From Effusibacillus consociatus (GTDB lineage Bacteria > Bacillota > Bacilli > Tumebacillales > Effusibacillaceae): a stretch of DNA of 64,000 bases. Shown here piece by piece: positions 24,987 to 32,617 of the stretch. The position numbers and the translations under genes were made by a program. The notes below the pieces were generated by a model. It ran no database searches, was not told where the DNA came from, and saw nothing but the letters and a program-made list of their open reading frames with translations. Each line of letters begins with the position of its first letter. Within the stretch, counting starts at the first letter, position 1. The stretch covers positions 59,077 to 123,076 of the forward strand of contig NZ_JBHSHC010000033.1 in the NCBI RefSeq assembly GCF_042652925.1. The letters run 5' to 3'.

Positions 24987-26522
24987 ATGAAAGAACATGA
25001 ATCCGTTGTTGTACTGGATTTTGGCGGACAATATAACCAATTGATCACCCGCCGGATTCGCGAATTGAATGTATACTCGGAGCTGCTGCCGCCGACAGTA
25101 ACGGCCGATGAAATAAAGGCGATGAATGTGAAAGGCATCGTTTTCTCGGGCGGACCCAATTCCGTGTATGGAGAGGGATCTCCGAAGGTCGACCCGGCCA
25201 TTTTTGAACTTGGGATTCCAATACTCGGTATTTGTTACGGAATGCAGTTGATGGCACATCATTATGATGCGAAAGTGGAGCGTGCGGCCGTTCGGGAATA
25301 CGGGAAGGCCATGATTGAAGTGCGATCGGATGCAGTATTATACAAGGATCAACCAACAAAACAACAGGTGTGGATGAGTCACAGCGACCTTGTTCTGGCA
25401 CCTCCAAACGGGTTTCAGGTGGATGCTTCGACCGACCATGCACCTGTTGCAGCAATGAGTGACTCTGAACGCAAACTGTATGCCGTTCAGTTCCACCCGG
25501 AAGTGAATCATTCGATCTACGGTCAGGACATGCTGAAAAACTTCTTGTATGAAGTTTGCGGCTGCAAAGGACTGTGGACGATGGGTTCCTATGTGGATGA
25601 AGCGATTGCGGAAATTCGAGCTCAAGTCGGGGATAAAAAAGTTCTTTGTGCTCTTTCCGGCGGTGTCGATTCATCTGTGGCGGCCGTGCTTGTGCATCGG
25701 GCAATCGGTGACAACTTGACCTGTATGTTTGTTGACCACGGTCTGTTAAGAAAGAACGAAGCTGAACTGGTGATGCAAACATTCACACAGGAATTCAAGA
25801 TGAATGTGGTCAAGATCGATGCGAAAGAACGGTTTTTGGGCCGCTTGGCGGGGGTCACCGATCCGGAACGAAAGCGCAAGATTATCGGTGAAGAATTTAT
25901 CCGAGTGTTTGAGGAAGAATCGAAGAAGCTCGGTCACTTCGACTTTCTGGCCCAGGGCACCCTTTACACAGATATCGTCGAAAGCGGTACGGCAACGGCC
26001 GCTACTATCAAGTCTCACCATAACGTTGGCGGTTTGCCTGAAGATATGCAGTTTAAGCTGGTAGAGCCCCTGAAGACATTATTTAAAGATGAAGTTCGTG
26101 CACTCGGCACTGAGCTGGGAATTGCGGACGACATCGTATGGCGTCAACCGTTCCCGGGGCCTGGACTTGCGATTCGGATCATCGGCGAGGTAACGGAAGA
26201 CAAGCTGGAGTTATTGAAAGAAGCCGACTGGGTGGTCCGGGATGAAATTAAACGTTCCGGTTTGGACCGTAAGATCTGGCAGTATTTTGCAGCACTGCCG
26301 GACATTAAGAGCGTAGGAGTCATGGGGGACGAAAGAACATACGCTTATACGATCGGAATTCGCGCGGTCACTTCAAAAGACGGAATGACTGCCGATTGGG
26401 CACGGATTCCGTACGATGTTCTGGAAAGACTTTCGACTCGACTGGTAAATGAAGTCCCGAATGTAAACCGGATAGTCTACGACATTACTTCGAAACCGCC
26501 CGCAACGATCGAGTGGGAGTAA
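24987..26522 (+). CDS. guaA: GMP synthase (glutamine-hydrolysing)
   Basis: This 511-residue enzyme amidates XMP to GMP. The N-terminal class I glutaminase domain has Cys in GICYGMQLM, with His and Glu in FHPEV. The ATP pyrophosphatase domain has the PP-loop LSGGVDSSVAAVL. The C-terminal dimerisation domain ends VYDITSKPPATIEWE, as in bacterial GuaA. The start is ATG 24987 (MKEHESVVVLDFGGQYNQLI); the longer frame would run back through the riboswitch terminator. It is followed by a purine permease gene after 51 bases with no terminator seen between them. Confidence 0.97.
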   Translation: MKEHESVVVLDFGGQYNQLITRRIRELNVYSELLPPTVTADEIKAMNVKGIVFSGGPNSVYGEGSPKVDPAIFELGIPILGICYGMQLMAHHYDAKVERAAVREYGKAMIEVRSDAVLYKDQPTKQQVWMSHSDLVLAPPNGFQVDASTDHAPVAAMSDSERKLYAVQFHPEVNHSIYGQDMLKNFLYEVCGCKGLWTMGSYVDEAIAEIRAQVGDKKVLCALSGGVDSSVAAVLVHRAIGDNLTCMFVDHGLLRKNEAELVMQTFTQEFKMNVVKIDAKERFLGRLAGVTDPERKRKIIGEEFIRVFEEESKKLGHFDFLAQGTLYTDIVESGTATAATIKSHHNVGGLPEDMQFKLVEPLKTLFKDEVRALGTELGIADDIVWRQPFPGPGLAIRIIGEVTEDKLELLKEADWVVRDEIKRSGLDRKIWQYFAALPDIKSVGVMGDERTYAYTIGIRAVTSKDGMTADWARIPYDVLERLSTRLVNEVPNVNRIVYDITSKPPATIEWE

Positions 26523-26573
26523 TCCCACTCTCGTTTTTACATAAATAAGGGGTCTTAGAGAGGAGGAAGCAGC

Positions 26574-27983
26574 ATGTTGGAACGTTTGTTTCAACTTCGT
26601 GAGTACAACACCAACGTTCGGACTGAGATTATCGCTGGATTTACCACATATGTGACAATGGCCTATATTTTGTTCCTGAACCCGGCGATTTTAGCCGGAA
26701 CCGGAATGGACAAGAACGCGATTTTCTTTGCAACGGCAGTAGGTGCCGGACTCGTTACACTGGCTATGGGGTTGTTCGTAAATTTCCCCGTCGCGTTGGC
26801 ACCGGGAATGGGGCTTAACGCATACTTTGCTGTTGTAGCCGCCCAAAACACTGGAATTATGACTTGGCAGGTTGCGCTTGGCGCTGTATTCCTATCGGGT
26901 ATCATCTTTATCATTTTGACGATAACAAAAGTTCGACAGATTCTGGTAGAAGCGGTTCCTGATTCGCTCAAGCATGCGATCACGGTCGGAATCGGTTTGT
27001 TTATTACGATCATCGGCCTGAAAATCGGCGGGCTTATGAACGTTCAGTTCCTCACCAATGGAGGGCCTTCAACCGGTGCCATCGACAAAGCGGTGGGAGG
27101 AGCTCCGACTCCCGTAAACCTGCTTCATTTTGAATGGAACCTGCTGCTGGCCAATTTTGTTCATGATAAGGGAGCACTGCTTTGCTTGATCGGTCTGGTG
27201 TTGACAGCCCTGCTGGTGGCCCTTCGGGTCCAGGGTGCGCTGCTGTTCGGGATTGTGCTGACTGCCCTGATCGGGATTCCGTTAGGTGTAACTCAAACCG
27301 AACTGTTTGGCAAAACGCCGTTCCTGCCGGACTTCTCCAATCTTAATGTCGGTGAGTTGGATATCTCAGGGGCGTTAGCGGTTGGTTTGTTTGAAGTGAT
27401 CTTGGTATTTACATTCGTTGAGCTGTTTGATACCTTCGGCACATTGGTCGGAACCGCCGGCAAAACGGGCCTGCTCGATCGCCCGGATGGCCAAAAGAAA
27501 CTCGGCCGTGCGATGCTGGTGGATGCGGGCGGTGTATCTTTAGGGGCGCTTCTTGGAACTTCGACCATCACTGCATATGTCGAAAGTGCCAGCGGGATTG
27601 CGGCTGGTGGCCGGACGGGTCTTACCTCGGTTACTACCGGTTTGCTTTTCCTGGCATCGCTGTTCGTATTAGCTCCGTTTGTTGCTGTCATTCCGACTCC
27701 CGCGGAAGCCCCTGCTTTGATTATCGTTGGTGTACTGATGATGAACGCGGTGAAGAAGATTGATTTTGAAAATATGATTTATGCGATTCCGGCGTTCTTG
27801 ACGATTGTGTTGATGCCGTTTACCTATTCGATTGCAAACGGGATCTCCGCAGGCATCGTATTCTTCGTTCTGCTTGCTCTGGCGAATAATCTGGTTCGCA
27901 AGGAGAAAGTAAAAATTCATTGGATGATGTGGTTGCTGACTGTATTTATTCTGGCCCGCTATGTTTTTCTCGGCGGGGAATAA
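26574..27983 (+). CDS. NCS2-family purine permease (PbuG/PbuO-like)
   Basis: This 469-residue transporter has 12 or more membrane helices and belongs to the AzgA branch of NCS2. It shows the start TEIIAGFTTYVTMAYILFLNP, APGMGLNAYFA, and the substrate-region motifs FVELFDTFGTLVG and LLGTSTITAYVESASGIAAGGRTGLTSV. PbuG of B. subtilis, a hypoxanthine/guanine carrier, is the closest named type I recognise; adenine specificity cannot be excluded. The ATG follows GAGGAGG. Its position behind guaA suggests it shares control by the guanine riboswitch. Confidence 0.88.
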   Translation: MLERLFQLREYNTNVRTEIIAGFTTYVTMAYILFLNPAILAGTGMDKNAIFFATAVGAGLVTLAMGLFVNFPVALAPGMGLNAYFAVVAAQNTGIMTWQVALGAVFLSGIIFIILTITKVRQILVEAVPDSLKHAITVGIGLFITIIGLKIGGLMNVQFLTNGGPSTGAIDKAVGGAPTPVNLLHFEWNLLLANFVHDKGALLCLIGLVLTALLVALRVQGALLFGIVLTALIGIPLGVTQTELFGKTPFLPDFSNLNVGELDISGALAVGLFEVILVFTFVELFDTFGTLVGTAGKTGLLDRPDGQKKLGRAMLVDAGGVSLGALLGTSTITAYVESASGIAAGGRTGLTSVTTGLLFLASLFVLAPFVAVIPTPAEAPALIIVGVLMMNAVKKIDFENMIYAIPAFLTIVLMPFTYSIANGISAGIVFFVLLALANNLVRKEKVKIHWMMWLLTVFILARYVFLGGE

Positions 27984-27996
27984 ACTTAAATGATAA

Positions 27997-28025
27997 AACA
28001 GCCCGATCATCACCGGGCTGTTTTT
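27997..28025 (+). terminator. Intrinsic terminator after the purine permease
   Basis: The perfect 9-bp stem AACAGCCCG (27997-28005) / CGGGCTGTT (28014-28022) is followed by T-rich sequence. Confidence 0.88.
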
Positions 28026-28102
28026 GACGTTCATGCGATTGTAGAAACCCGATGAAGCAATTTGCCTCGGGGGAATAATGTGTGGGTAAACGACTCTCGG
28101 GG

Positions 28103-28390
28103 TTAAGCTGAGGTTTGCGTCAGATCCTGTATGCTTTGGCTGTTTTCGTTAACTTTAACAGAAAGAATATCGATAGTTTCTTCGAGTCTGTCAAAACGAT
28201 GGGCAGTCTCCGTGCGGGTAAGAATAAACTCATCATGCATCTCATTCCGCAGACCGACGATTTCCTTCTTGAATGCCTTTCGCATCCCTTTCAGCTCGCT
28301 TCGCAGTTTGGCAGTCTCTTCTTTCAACTCGCTGCGGAGTCCGGTTATCTCTTGAAGTACCCGCAACAGCAGATCTTGTTGCTCTTCCAT
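28103..28390 (-). CDS. 95-residue coiled-coil protein of unknown function
   Basis: The whole protein is a heptad-patterned coiled coil, MEEQQDLLLRVLQEITGLRSELKEE...RFDRLEETIDILSVKV, with no signal peptide or membrane segment. GGGGGTGAT lies 6-8 bases upstream of the ATG on the minus strand, which supports a real gene. It is transcribed towards the purine permease. It resembles short coiled-coil proteins often found singly in Bacilli, but I recognise no family. The 156-base gap to ispG holds a perfect TATAAT (28504-28509) without a convincing -35 element. Confidence 0.72.
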   Translation of the reverse strand: MEEQQDLLLRVLQEITGLRSELKEETAKLRSELKGMRKAFKKEIVGLRNEMHDEFILTRTETAHRFDRLEETIDILSVKVNENSQSIQDLTQTSA

Positions 28391-28546
28391 TGTATATCAC
28401 CCCCTTGTGAATTGTATTTTCTCATTTTCACCGAATTCGGACAAGGCTTGACTTAACCAAATTGTGTTGGTCGATTGCACTGGCCCATTTTTTTGTGAAC
28501 GAGTATAATAGGTAACGAACATCTTACAGATTGGAGACTGTTCTTT

Positions 28547-29629
28547 ATGTACCTAAGAAAAGAAACGCGCCCCGTACAGGTGGGCAATGTGACGATCGGC
28601 GGCAGCGATCAGGTGATTATTCAAAGTATGACGATGACCAAAACCCATGATGTAAAGGCCACGGTCGAGCAGATTCACCGGCTGGAAGAGGCCGGTTGTC
28701 AAGTGGTCCGCGTTACCGTAAATAACGAGGAAGCTGCGGCAGCGATCAAGGATATTAAAAAAGAGATTTCGATTCCGCTGGTGGCGGATATTCATTTTGA
28801 CTATAAGCTGGCTTTAAAAGCGATTGAAAACGGGATCGATAAGGTTCGCATCAATCCTGGAAACATAGGACGCCGGGAGAGAGTGGAAGCGGTTGTAAAA
28901 GCTTGCAAGGAGCGCAACATCCCGATTCGAATCGGGGTGAACGCCGGTTCCCTTGAAAAGCATATTCTCGACAAATACGGATACCCAACCGCCGAGGGGA
29001 TGTTGGAAAGTGCGCTGCACCATATTCGGATTCTGGAGGATCTTGATTTTCAAAACATCATCGTCTCGATGAAAGCATCAGATGTACCGCTGGCAATTGA
29101 AGCTTATAAAAAAGCGGCCGAGTCCTTCGACTACCCCCTGCACTTGGGAATTACGGAATCCGGCACCTTGTTCGCGGGAACCGTGAAGAGTGCAGCGGGT
29201 CTTGGAACTTTGCTGTCGATGGGAATCGGGAATACCGTTCGTGTCTCACTGAGCGCCGATCCGGTCGAAGAGATCAAGGTCGCGCGTGAACTCTTGAAGA
29301 CATTTGGCTTGGTCTCCAATGCGGCAACACTCGTATCCTGTCCGACATGTGGGCGGATTGAAATTGACCTGATCAGTGTCGCAAATGAGATTGAGGAGTA
29401 TCTCTCCAAGATCAGGGCACCGATTAAAGTTTCCGTGCTGGGATGTGCGGTAAACGGACCCGGTGAAGCGAAGGAAGCGGATATTGGAATTGCCGGTTCG
29501 GTTGGCGAAGGCCTGCTGTTCCGCCATGGGGAGATCGTTCGTAAAGTACCGGAGAAGGATCTGGTAGCAGAATTAAAAAAGGAAATTGACCTGTTGGCTG
29601 AGAAATACGAGAAAACAGGTTCTCTGTAA
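28547..29629 (+). CDS. ispG: 4-hydroxy-3-methylbut-2-enyl diphosphate synthase (flavodoxin type)
   Basis: IspG catalyses the penultimate step of the MEP isoprenoid pathway, reducing MEcPP to HMBPP with a [4Fe-4S] cluster. This 360-residue protein starts RKETRPVQVGNVTIGGS and has QSMTMTKTHDV and the TIM-barrel segment VADIHFDYKLAL. The cluster ligands are in LVSCPTCGRIEID (two Cys) and LGCAVNGPGEAKEADIG (third Cys). All three cysteines and the conserved Glu of the GPGEA motif are present. It appears to be a single-gene unit with a terminator directly after it. Confidence 0.97.
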   Translation: MYLRKETRPVQVGNVTIGGSDQVIIQSMTMTKTHDVKATVEQIHRLEEAGCQVVRVTVNNEEAAAAIKDIKKEISIPLVADIHFDYKLALKAIENGIDKVRINPGNIGRRERVEAVVKACKERNIPIRIGVNAGSLEKHILDKYGYPTAEGMLESALHHIRILEDLDFQNIIVSMKASDVPLAIEAYKKAAESFDYPLHLGITESGTLFAGTVKSAAGLGTLLSMGIGNTVRVSLSADPVEEIKVARELLKTFGLVSNAATLVSCPTCGRIEIDLISVANEIEEYLSKIRAPIKVSVLGCAVNGPGEAKEADIGIAGSVGEGLLFRHGEIVRKVPEKDLVAELKKEIDLLAEKYEKTGSL

Positions 29630-29638
29630 ATAAAGGAG

Positions 29639-29672
29639 ACGGCACCTTGTATCACTTAGGGTGCCGTTTTTT
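29639..29672 (+). terminator. Intrinsic terminator after ispG
   Basis: The stem ACGGCACC (29639-29646) / GGTGCCGT is followed by T6. It lies 10 bases after the ispG stop, so the next gene pair probably has a separate promoter or depends on readthrough. Confidence 0.85.
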
Positions 29673-29688
29673 CAAAAGGAGGATTAGT

Positions 29689-29985
29689 ATGTTCATCAAA
29701 GAACATCTTCGGGAGCAATTGATAAAGGCATTTTCTGCACAGTCGGAGGTGTTGCGCGTCACCTTGTTTGGCTCCCGGGCAAGAGGGGACGCTGATGAAC
29801 GCTCCGATATCGACTTGGCTATTGAAGCTCCCCAGTTGAATCAACGGCAATGGCTGGAACTTTTAATTTCGTTGGAGCAAATTGATACATTGCTTTCGAT
29901 GGATGTAATTCGATGGGAAGAGGCTCCACCCGAGTTAAAGAAAAAAATTACGCAAGAAGGGAAGGTTCTCTATGAACGAATCTAA
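29689..29985 (+). CDS. MNT-domain nucleotidyltransferase (antitoxin type)
   Basis: A 98-residue minimal nucleotidyltransferase with the catalytic motif LFGSRARGDADERSDIDLAIEA: the GSxAxG motif, two Asp ligands and a third Asp later (MDVIRWEE). The start is ATG 29689 behind AAAGGAGGA; the upstream frame passes through the ispG terminator. It overlaps the HEPN-type gene by 14 bases, the standard order of MntA-HepT-like pairs, in which the MNT protein can AMPylate and silence the HEPN RNase. Activity is inferred from family knowledge. Confidence 0.88.
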   Translation: MFIKEHLREQLIKAFSAQSEVLRVTLFGSRARGDADERSDIDLAIEAPQLNQRQWLELLISLEQIDTLLSMDVIRWEEAPPELKKKITQEGKVLYERI

Positions 29986-30376
29986 ATCCGTTCAAAGCTT
30001 ATTAAATCTGGGGAAAGCTTTGGAAAGATTGCGAGAAGCATTGCAGGTGCCGGAAGATTCATTATTGGCTGTTGATGGTACTATCCAAAGATTTGAATTT
30101 GCAATTGAGTTATATTGGAAAACACTTAAGAGATTACTTGCTAATGAAGGGATACAAACCAACACTCCCCGTGAAACATTACAACGGGCTTTTCAAGCGC
30201 ACTGGCTGTCTGATGAGACTGCGTGGCTCCAGATGTTGAAAGATTGCAATGAGACTTCTCATGTGTATGCTGAAGAAACGGCATTAAGAATCTATAATCA
30301 CATCAAAAGATATTTTCCGGAGATGGAACGTACATACAAGTTTCTGTTAGATCGTTTTGGCGAAAACCAATCATAA
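29972..30376 (+). CDS. HEPN-type nucleotidyltransferase substrate-binding protein (HI0074 family)
   Basis: This 134-residue all-helical protein resembles the HI0074 family: RFEFAIELYWKTLKRLLANEG, then a PRETLQRAFQ region and CNETSHVYAEETALRIYNHI. The canonical HEPN RNase motif R-x4-6-H is not clear (NETSHVY is the nearest), so it may bind rather than cut RNA. It overlaps the MNT gene. The local sequence is more AT-rich than its neighbours, consistent with acquisition as a small mobile toxin-antitoxin-like module between two housekeeping loci. Confidence 0.83.
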   Translation: MNESKSVQSLLNLGKALERLREALQVPEDSLLAVDGTIQRFEFAIELYWKTLKRLLANEGIQTNTPRETLQRAFQAHWLSDETAWLQMLKDCNETSHVYAEETALRIYNHIKRYFPEMERTYKFLLDRFGENQS

Positions 30377-30391
30377 CTTTCTCCATCCCTT

Positions 30392-30425
30392 AAAAAGCAT
30401 ATGCCAAACCAGGCATACGCTTTTT
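30392..30425 (+). terminator. Intrinsic terminator after the MNT/HEPN pair
   Basis: The stem AAAAAGC-A-TATGCC / GGCATA-C-GCTTTTT, with one A/C mismatch, has an AAACCA loop and a T-rich 3' arm. Confidence 0.85.
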
Positions 30426-30487
30426 AATTTTCTCAGGAATGTCCGTCCGCTCAAAAATAACGTCTGGTAAAAGGAAAAAGCAACTTC

Positions 30488-30521
30488 CGAACGTTTTGTT
30501 ACAGAGGGGTCAAAACGTTCG
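30488..30521 (+). promoter_or_regulatory. PurR-type operator of the pur operon
   Basis: A perfect 11-bp inverted repeat, CGAACGTTTTG (30488-30498) and CAAAACGTTCG (30511-30521), separated by 12 bases, sits just upstream of the -35 box. The CCGAAC and GTTCG cores match the paired, inverted PurBoxes bound by Bacillus PurR, which responds to PRPP. The core-to-core spacing is 24 here, one or two bases more than I recall for B. subtilis. Confidence 0.72.
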
Positions 30522-30530
30522 CCTTTTGCG

Positions 30531-30559
30531 TTGACACCCGTATCCCGGATTGGTACACT
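30531..30559 (+). promoter_or_regulatory. pur operon promoter
   Basis: TTGACA (30531-30536), a 17-base spacer and TACACT (30554-30559) lie 33 bases before the guanine aptamer and about 370 bases before purE. Confidence 0.88.
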
Positions 30560-30591
30560 GTATGTAGAACGCATTGCAAAACGAATATTCA

Positions 30592-30658
30592 CTCGTATAT
30601 CCTCGGGAATATGGCCCGAAAGTATCTACCCGGTTACCGTAAATAACCGGACTACGAG
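30592..30658 (+). ncRNA. Guanine riboswitch aptamer, first of tandem pair
   Basis: This 67-nt purine aptamer has a perfect 6-bp P1, CTCGTA (30592-30597) / TACGAG (30653-30658). Core elements are TATATCCT, AATATGG, GTATCTACC and GGACTACG. The C in GACTA predicts guanine or hypoxanthine as ligand. P2 is CTCGGG/CCCGAA-like and P3 is CCGGTTA/TAACCGG. It is followed at once by a ykkC-class element rather than a simple terminator. Confidence 0.92.
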
Positions 30659-30837
30659 CCGAAAGAGTATCTAGGGTTCCGGTCAGCACCCATCATTTTT
30701 GGCGGTGCACCATTCAGGCTTTTCACAGCGTGATTGGTGCTTTTTGGGTGGGGTTGATGTCTGGTCCGAGCGATACGCATGCCGTTGAGCGGCGTGACAC
30801 CGAAGGGATAAAAGCCCAGGCGGGCAGGTTTCGCTCG
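30659..30837 (+). ncRNA. ykkC-class (PRPP, subtype 2b) riboswitch aptamer, second of tandem pair
   Basis: Conserved ykkC blocks occur in order: TATCTAGGGTTCCG (30668-30681), CTGGTCCGAGCGA (30761-30773), a 7-bp hairpin CATGCCG/CGGCGTG (30778-30796), and ACACCGAAGGGATAAAAGCCC (30797-30817). Between the first two blocks is a variable hairpin region (GCACCA 30707-30712 / TGGTGC 30735-30740, then T5) that could also act as an early terminator. ykkC RNAs before purine genes bind PRPP, and tandem guanine-PRPP switches have been described. CGAAA (30660-30664) can pair with TTTCG (30829-30833), which overlaps the terminator's left arm, so ligand should raise expression. Assignment is by memory of the consensus. 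Confidence 0.85.
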
Positions 30838-30879
30838 CTCACGAGAAGAAACTTGCTCGTTGTGGGCTTCTATTTTTTT
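30812..30879 (+). terminator. Riboswitch-controlled terminator in the purE leader
   Basis: A long hairpin: AAGCCCA (30812-30818) / TGGGCTT (30863-30869), then twelve pairs 30821-30832 / 30848-30859 (two G-U), then CTCG/CGAG at the tip. A TATTTTTTT run follows (30871-30879). Its left arm reuses the 3' part of the PRPP aptamer, as expected for a ligand-activated switch. Confidence 0.88.
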
Positions 30880-30931
30880 CGGAGATATTGGAACAATAAG
30901 GAATGTCGTTTAGATAAAAGGAGGTACCGGG

Positions 30932-31420
30932 ATGCTGAAACCGCTGGTAGGTGTAATCATGGGCAGCCAGTCCGACTGGGAGACGATGCGGGAAGCGTGT
31001 GCAATTCTTGATGAACTGCAAATTCCCTACGAGAAAAAGGTGGTATCGGCCCATCGCACACCCGATCTGATGTTTGAATATGCGGAGACCGCAGTCGAGC
31101 GCGGGCTCGAAGTGATCATTGCAGGGGCAGGCGGCGCTGCGCATCTGCCGGGAATGGTTGCTGCCAAAACTGTGCTGCCAGTCCTTGGTGTTCCGGTAAA
31201 ATCTGCCGCGCTCAATGGGCTCGATTCATTATTGTCCATTGTACAGATGCCGGCAGGAGTTCCGGTGGCGACTGTGGCGATTGGGAAAGCGGGTGCTGCC
31301 AATGCAGGGCTTTTAGCCGCTCAGATTCTTGGAACGACTCGACCTGAAATTCGGGAGCTTCTTGAGAAACGACGGGCGGAAATCCGGCAGCGTGTGATTG
31401 AAAGCGGGGATTTGACATGA
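30932..31420 (+). CDS. purE: N5-carboxyaminoimidazole ribonucleotide mutase PurE
   Basis: This 162-residue class I PurE converts N5-CAIR to CAIR. It shows VGVIMGSQSDWETMREA (phosphate and CO2-site region), VVSAHRTPDLMFEYA (catalytic His), IIAGAGGAAHLPGMVAAKT and the LLSIVQMPAGVPVATV block. PurK is next, as required for the two-step bacterial route. The ATG follows GGAGGTACC. It is the first gene of the pur operon, behind the tandem riboswitch. Confidence 0.97.
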   Translation: MLKPLVGVIMGSQSDWETMREACAILDELQIPYEKKVVSAHRTPDLMFEYAETAVERGLEVIIAGAGGAAHLPGMVAAKTVLPVLGVPVKSAALNGLDSLLSIVQMPAGVPVATVAIGKAGAANAGLLAAQILGTTRPEIRELLEKRRAEIRQRVIESGDLT

Positions 31421-32556
31421 CTGGGACCGGACAAAAGATTCTTCCCGGCTCAACGATCGGAATTCTCGGCGGTGGGCAATTGGGCCGTATGATTGCGCTA
31501 AAGGCTCGTGAGATGGGATACCGGATCGCTGTAATGGATCCCACAGAGGACTCGCCGTGCGCGCAAGTGGCAGATAAGAACTTTGTAGGTCCGCTTGATG
31601 ATGTCAACGTTGCCCGTCAAATGGCTCGCTGCTCCAACGTCATTACATACGAGTTTGAAAATGTAAGTGACGAAATGGTGCGGGTCTTGGAACAGGAAGC
31701 GTATTTGCCGCAAGGAGGACATGTTCTCCATATCACCCGGCACCGTATTCGTGAAAAAACGGCTCTTGAGTCAATTGGTATTCCGGTTGCTCCCTGGCGG
31801 CCTGTTTATTCCCGCGAGGATCTGAAAAAATCCGTTTCCGAACTGGGGCTACCCTGTGTGCTGAAGACCGCGACAGGGGGCTATGACGGAAAAGGACAGT
31901 ATGTCCTGCGGCAAGCGGAAGAGATAGAAACGGCGTGGGAAACACTTGGGGCAGGCAAAAAAGAGTTGGTGCTCGAGGGATGGGTCAATTTTGACAAGGA
32001 ACTTTCGGTCATCGCGGCTCGAAATCCAAGCGAGGAAGTGCGGACGTTTCCTACAGCCGAAAATGTCCACCGTGAGAATATTCTTCATCTGTCGATTGTA
32101 CCTGCGAGGATTTCGGAGGAAGCGGATCGTCTGGCACAGGAATTGGCTCGGAGGATCGCTGAAAAACTGGACGTGATTGGACTGATCGCGGTAGAAATGT
32201 TCTGGAAAGAAGGGACGCTGCTTGTGAACGAACTGGCGCCCCGACCGCACAACTCCGGTCACTACACAATGGACTCTTGTGTTACGTCGCAGTTTGAACA
32301 ACATGTACGGGCTGTATGCAATTTGCCTCTGGGGGATACGACACTGCTGACCCCGGTGGTGATGGTGAATATCCTGGGGGAACATCTGCAGCCGGTGCTT
32401 GAGAAGATGGATCTTCTCGCGAATGGAATCAAACTTCACCTTTACGGCAAAGAGGAAGCAAAAGAAAAGCGTAAAATGGGCCACTTGAACGTGCTTGCAC
32501 AAAGTATCGAAGAGGCCTTGGAAACTATAGATAAACTTCGAATTTGGCACTCATAG
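31417..32556 (+). CDS. purK: N5-carboxyaminoimidazole ribonucleotide synthase PurK
   Basis: This 379-residue ATP-grasp enzyme makes N5-CAIR from AIR, ATP and bicarbonate. Motifs are GILGGGQLGRMIALKA, ENVSDEMVRVLE, the ATP-grasp loop KTATGGYDGKGQ (about residues 150-161), EGWVNFDKELSVIAAR and NELAPRPHNSGHYT. It overlaps purE by 4 bases. AIR, its substrate, is also the precursor used by ThiC further downstream. Confidence 0.97.
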   Translation: MTGTGQKILPGSTIGILGGGQLGRMIALKAREMGYRIAVMDPTEDSPCAQVADKNFVGPLDDVNVARQMARCSNVITYEFENVSDEMVRVLEQEAYLPQGGHVLHITRHRIREKTALESIGIPVAPWRPVYSREDLKKSVSELGLPCVLKTATGGYDGKGQYVLRQAEEIETAWETLGAGKKELVLEGWVNFDKELSVIAARNPSEEVRTFPTAENVHRENILHLSIVPARISEEADRLAQELARRIAEKLDVIGLIAVEMFWKEGTLLVNELAPRPHNSGHYTMDSCVTSQFEQHVRAVCNLPLGDTTLLTPVVMVNILGEHLQPVLEKMDLLANGIKLHLYGKEEAKEKRKMGHLNVLAQSIEEALETIDKLRIWHS

Positions 32557-32617
32557 AGCACAAGTCGCGCCAAGGCACCAAGGTGCCAGGTAGCGATATG
32601 AAAGGAAGTATGCGAAT

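Noticed and set aside
30686..30745. First reading of GCACC/GGTGC plus T5 as the sole terminator of the guanine aptamer
   Set aside because: These hairpins lie between conserved ykkC blocks and are better explained as its variable arm. The stronger terminator is at 30812-30879, although an extra early stop cannot be excluded.
30730..31011. 93-codon frame upstream of purE (SGPSDTHAVERRDTEGIKAQ...)
   Set aside because: It lies entirely within the riboswitch and terminator; the conserved string reflects the ykkC RNA, not a protein.
32574..32587. GGCACC-AA-GGTGCC palindrome between purK and purB
   Set aside because: The loop is too short for a stable hairpin and there is no T-run; it is a single occurrence with no other support.
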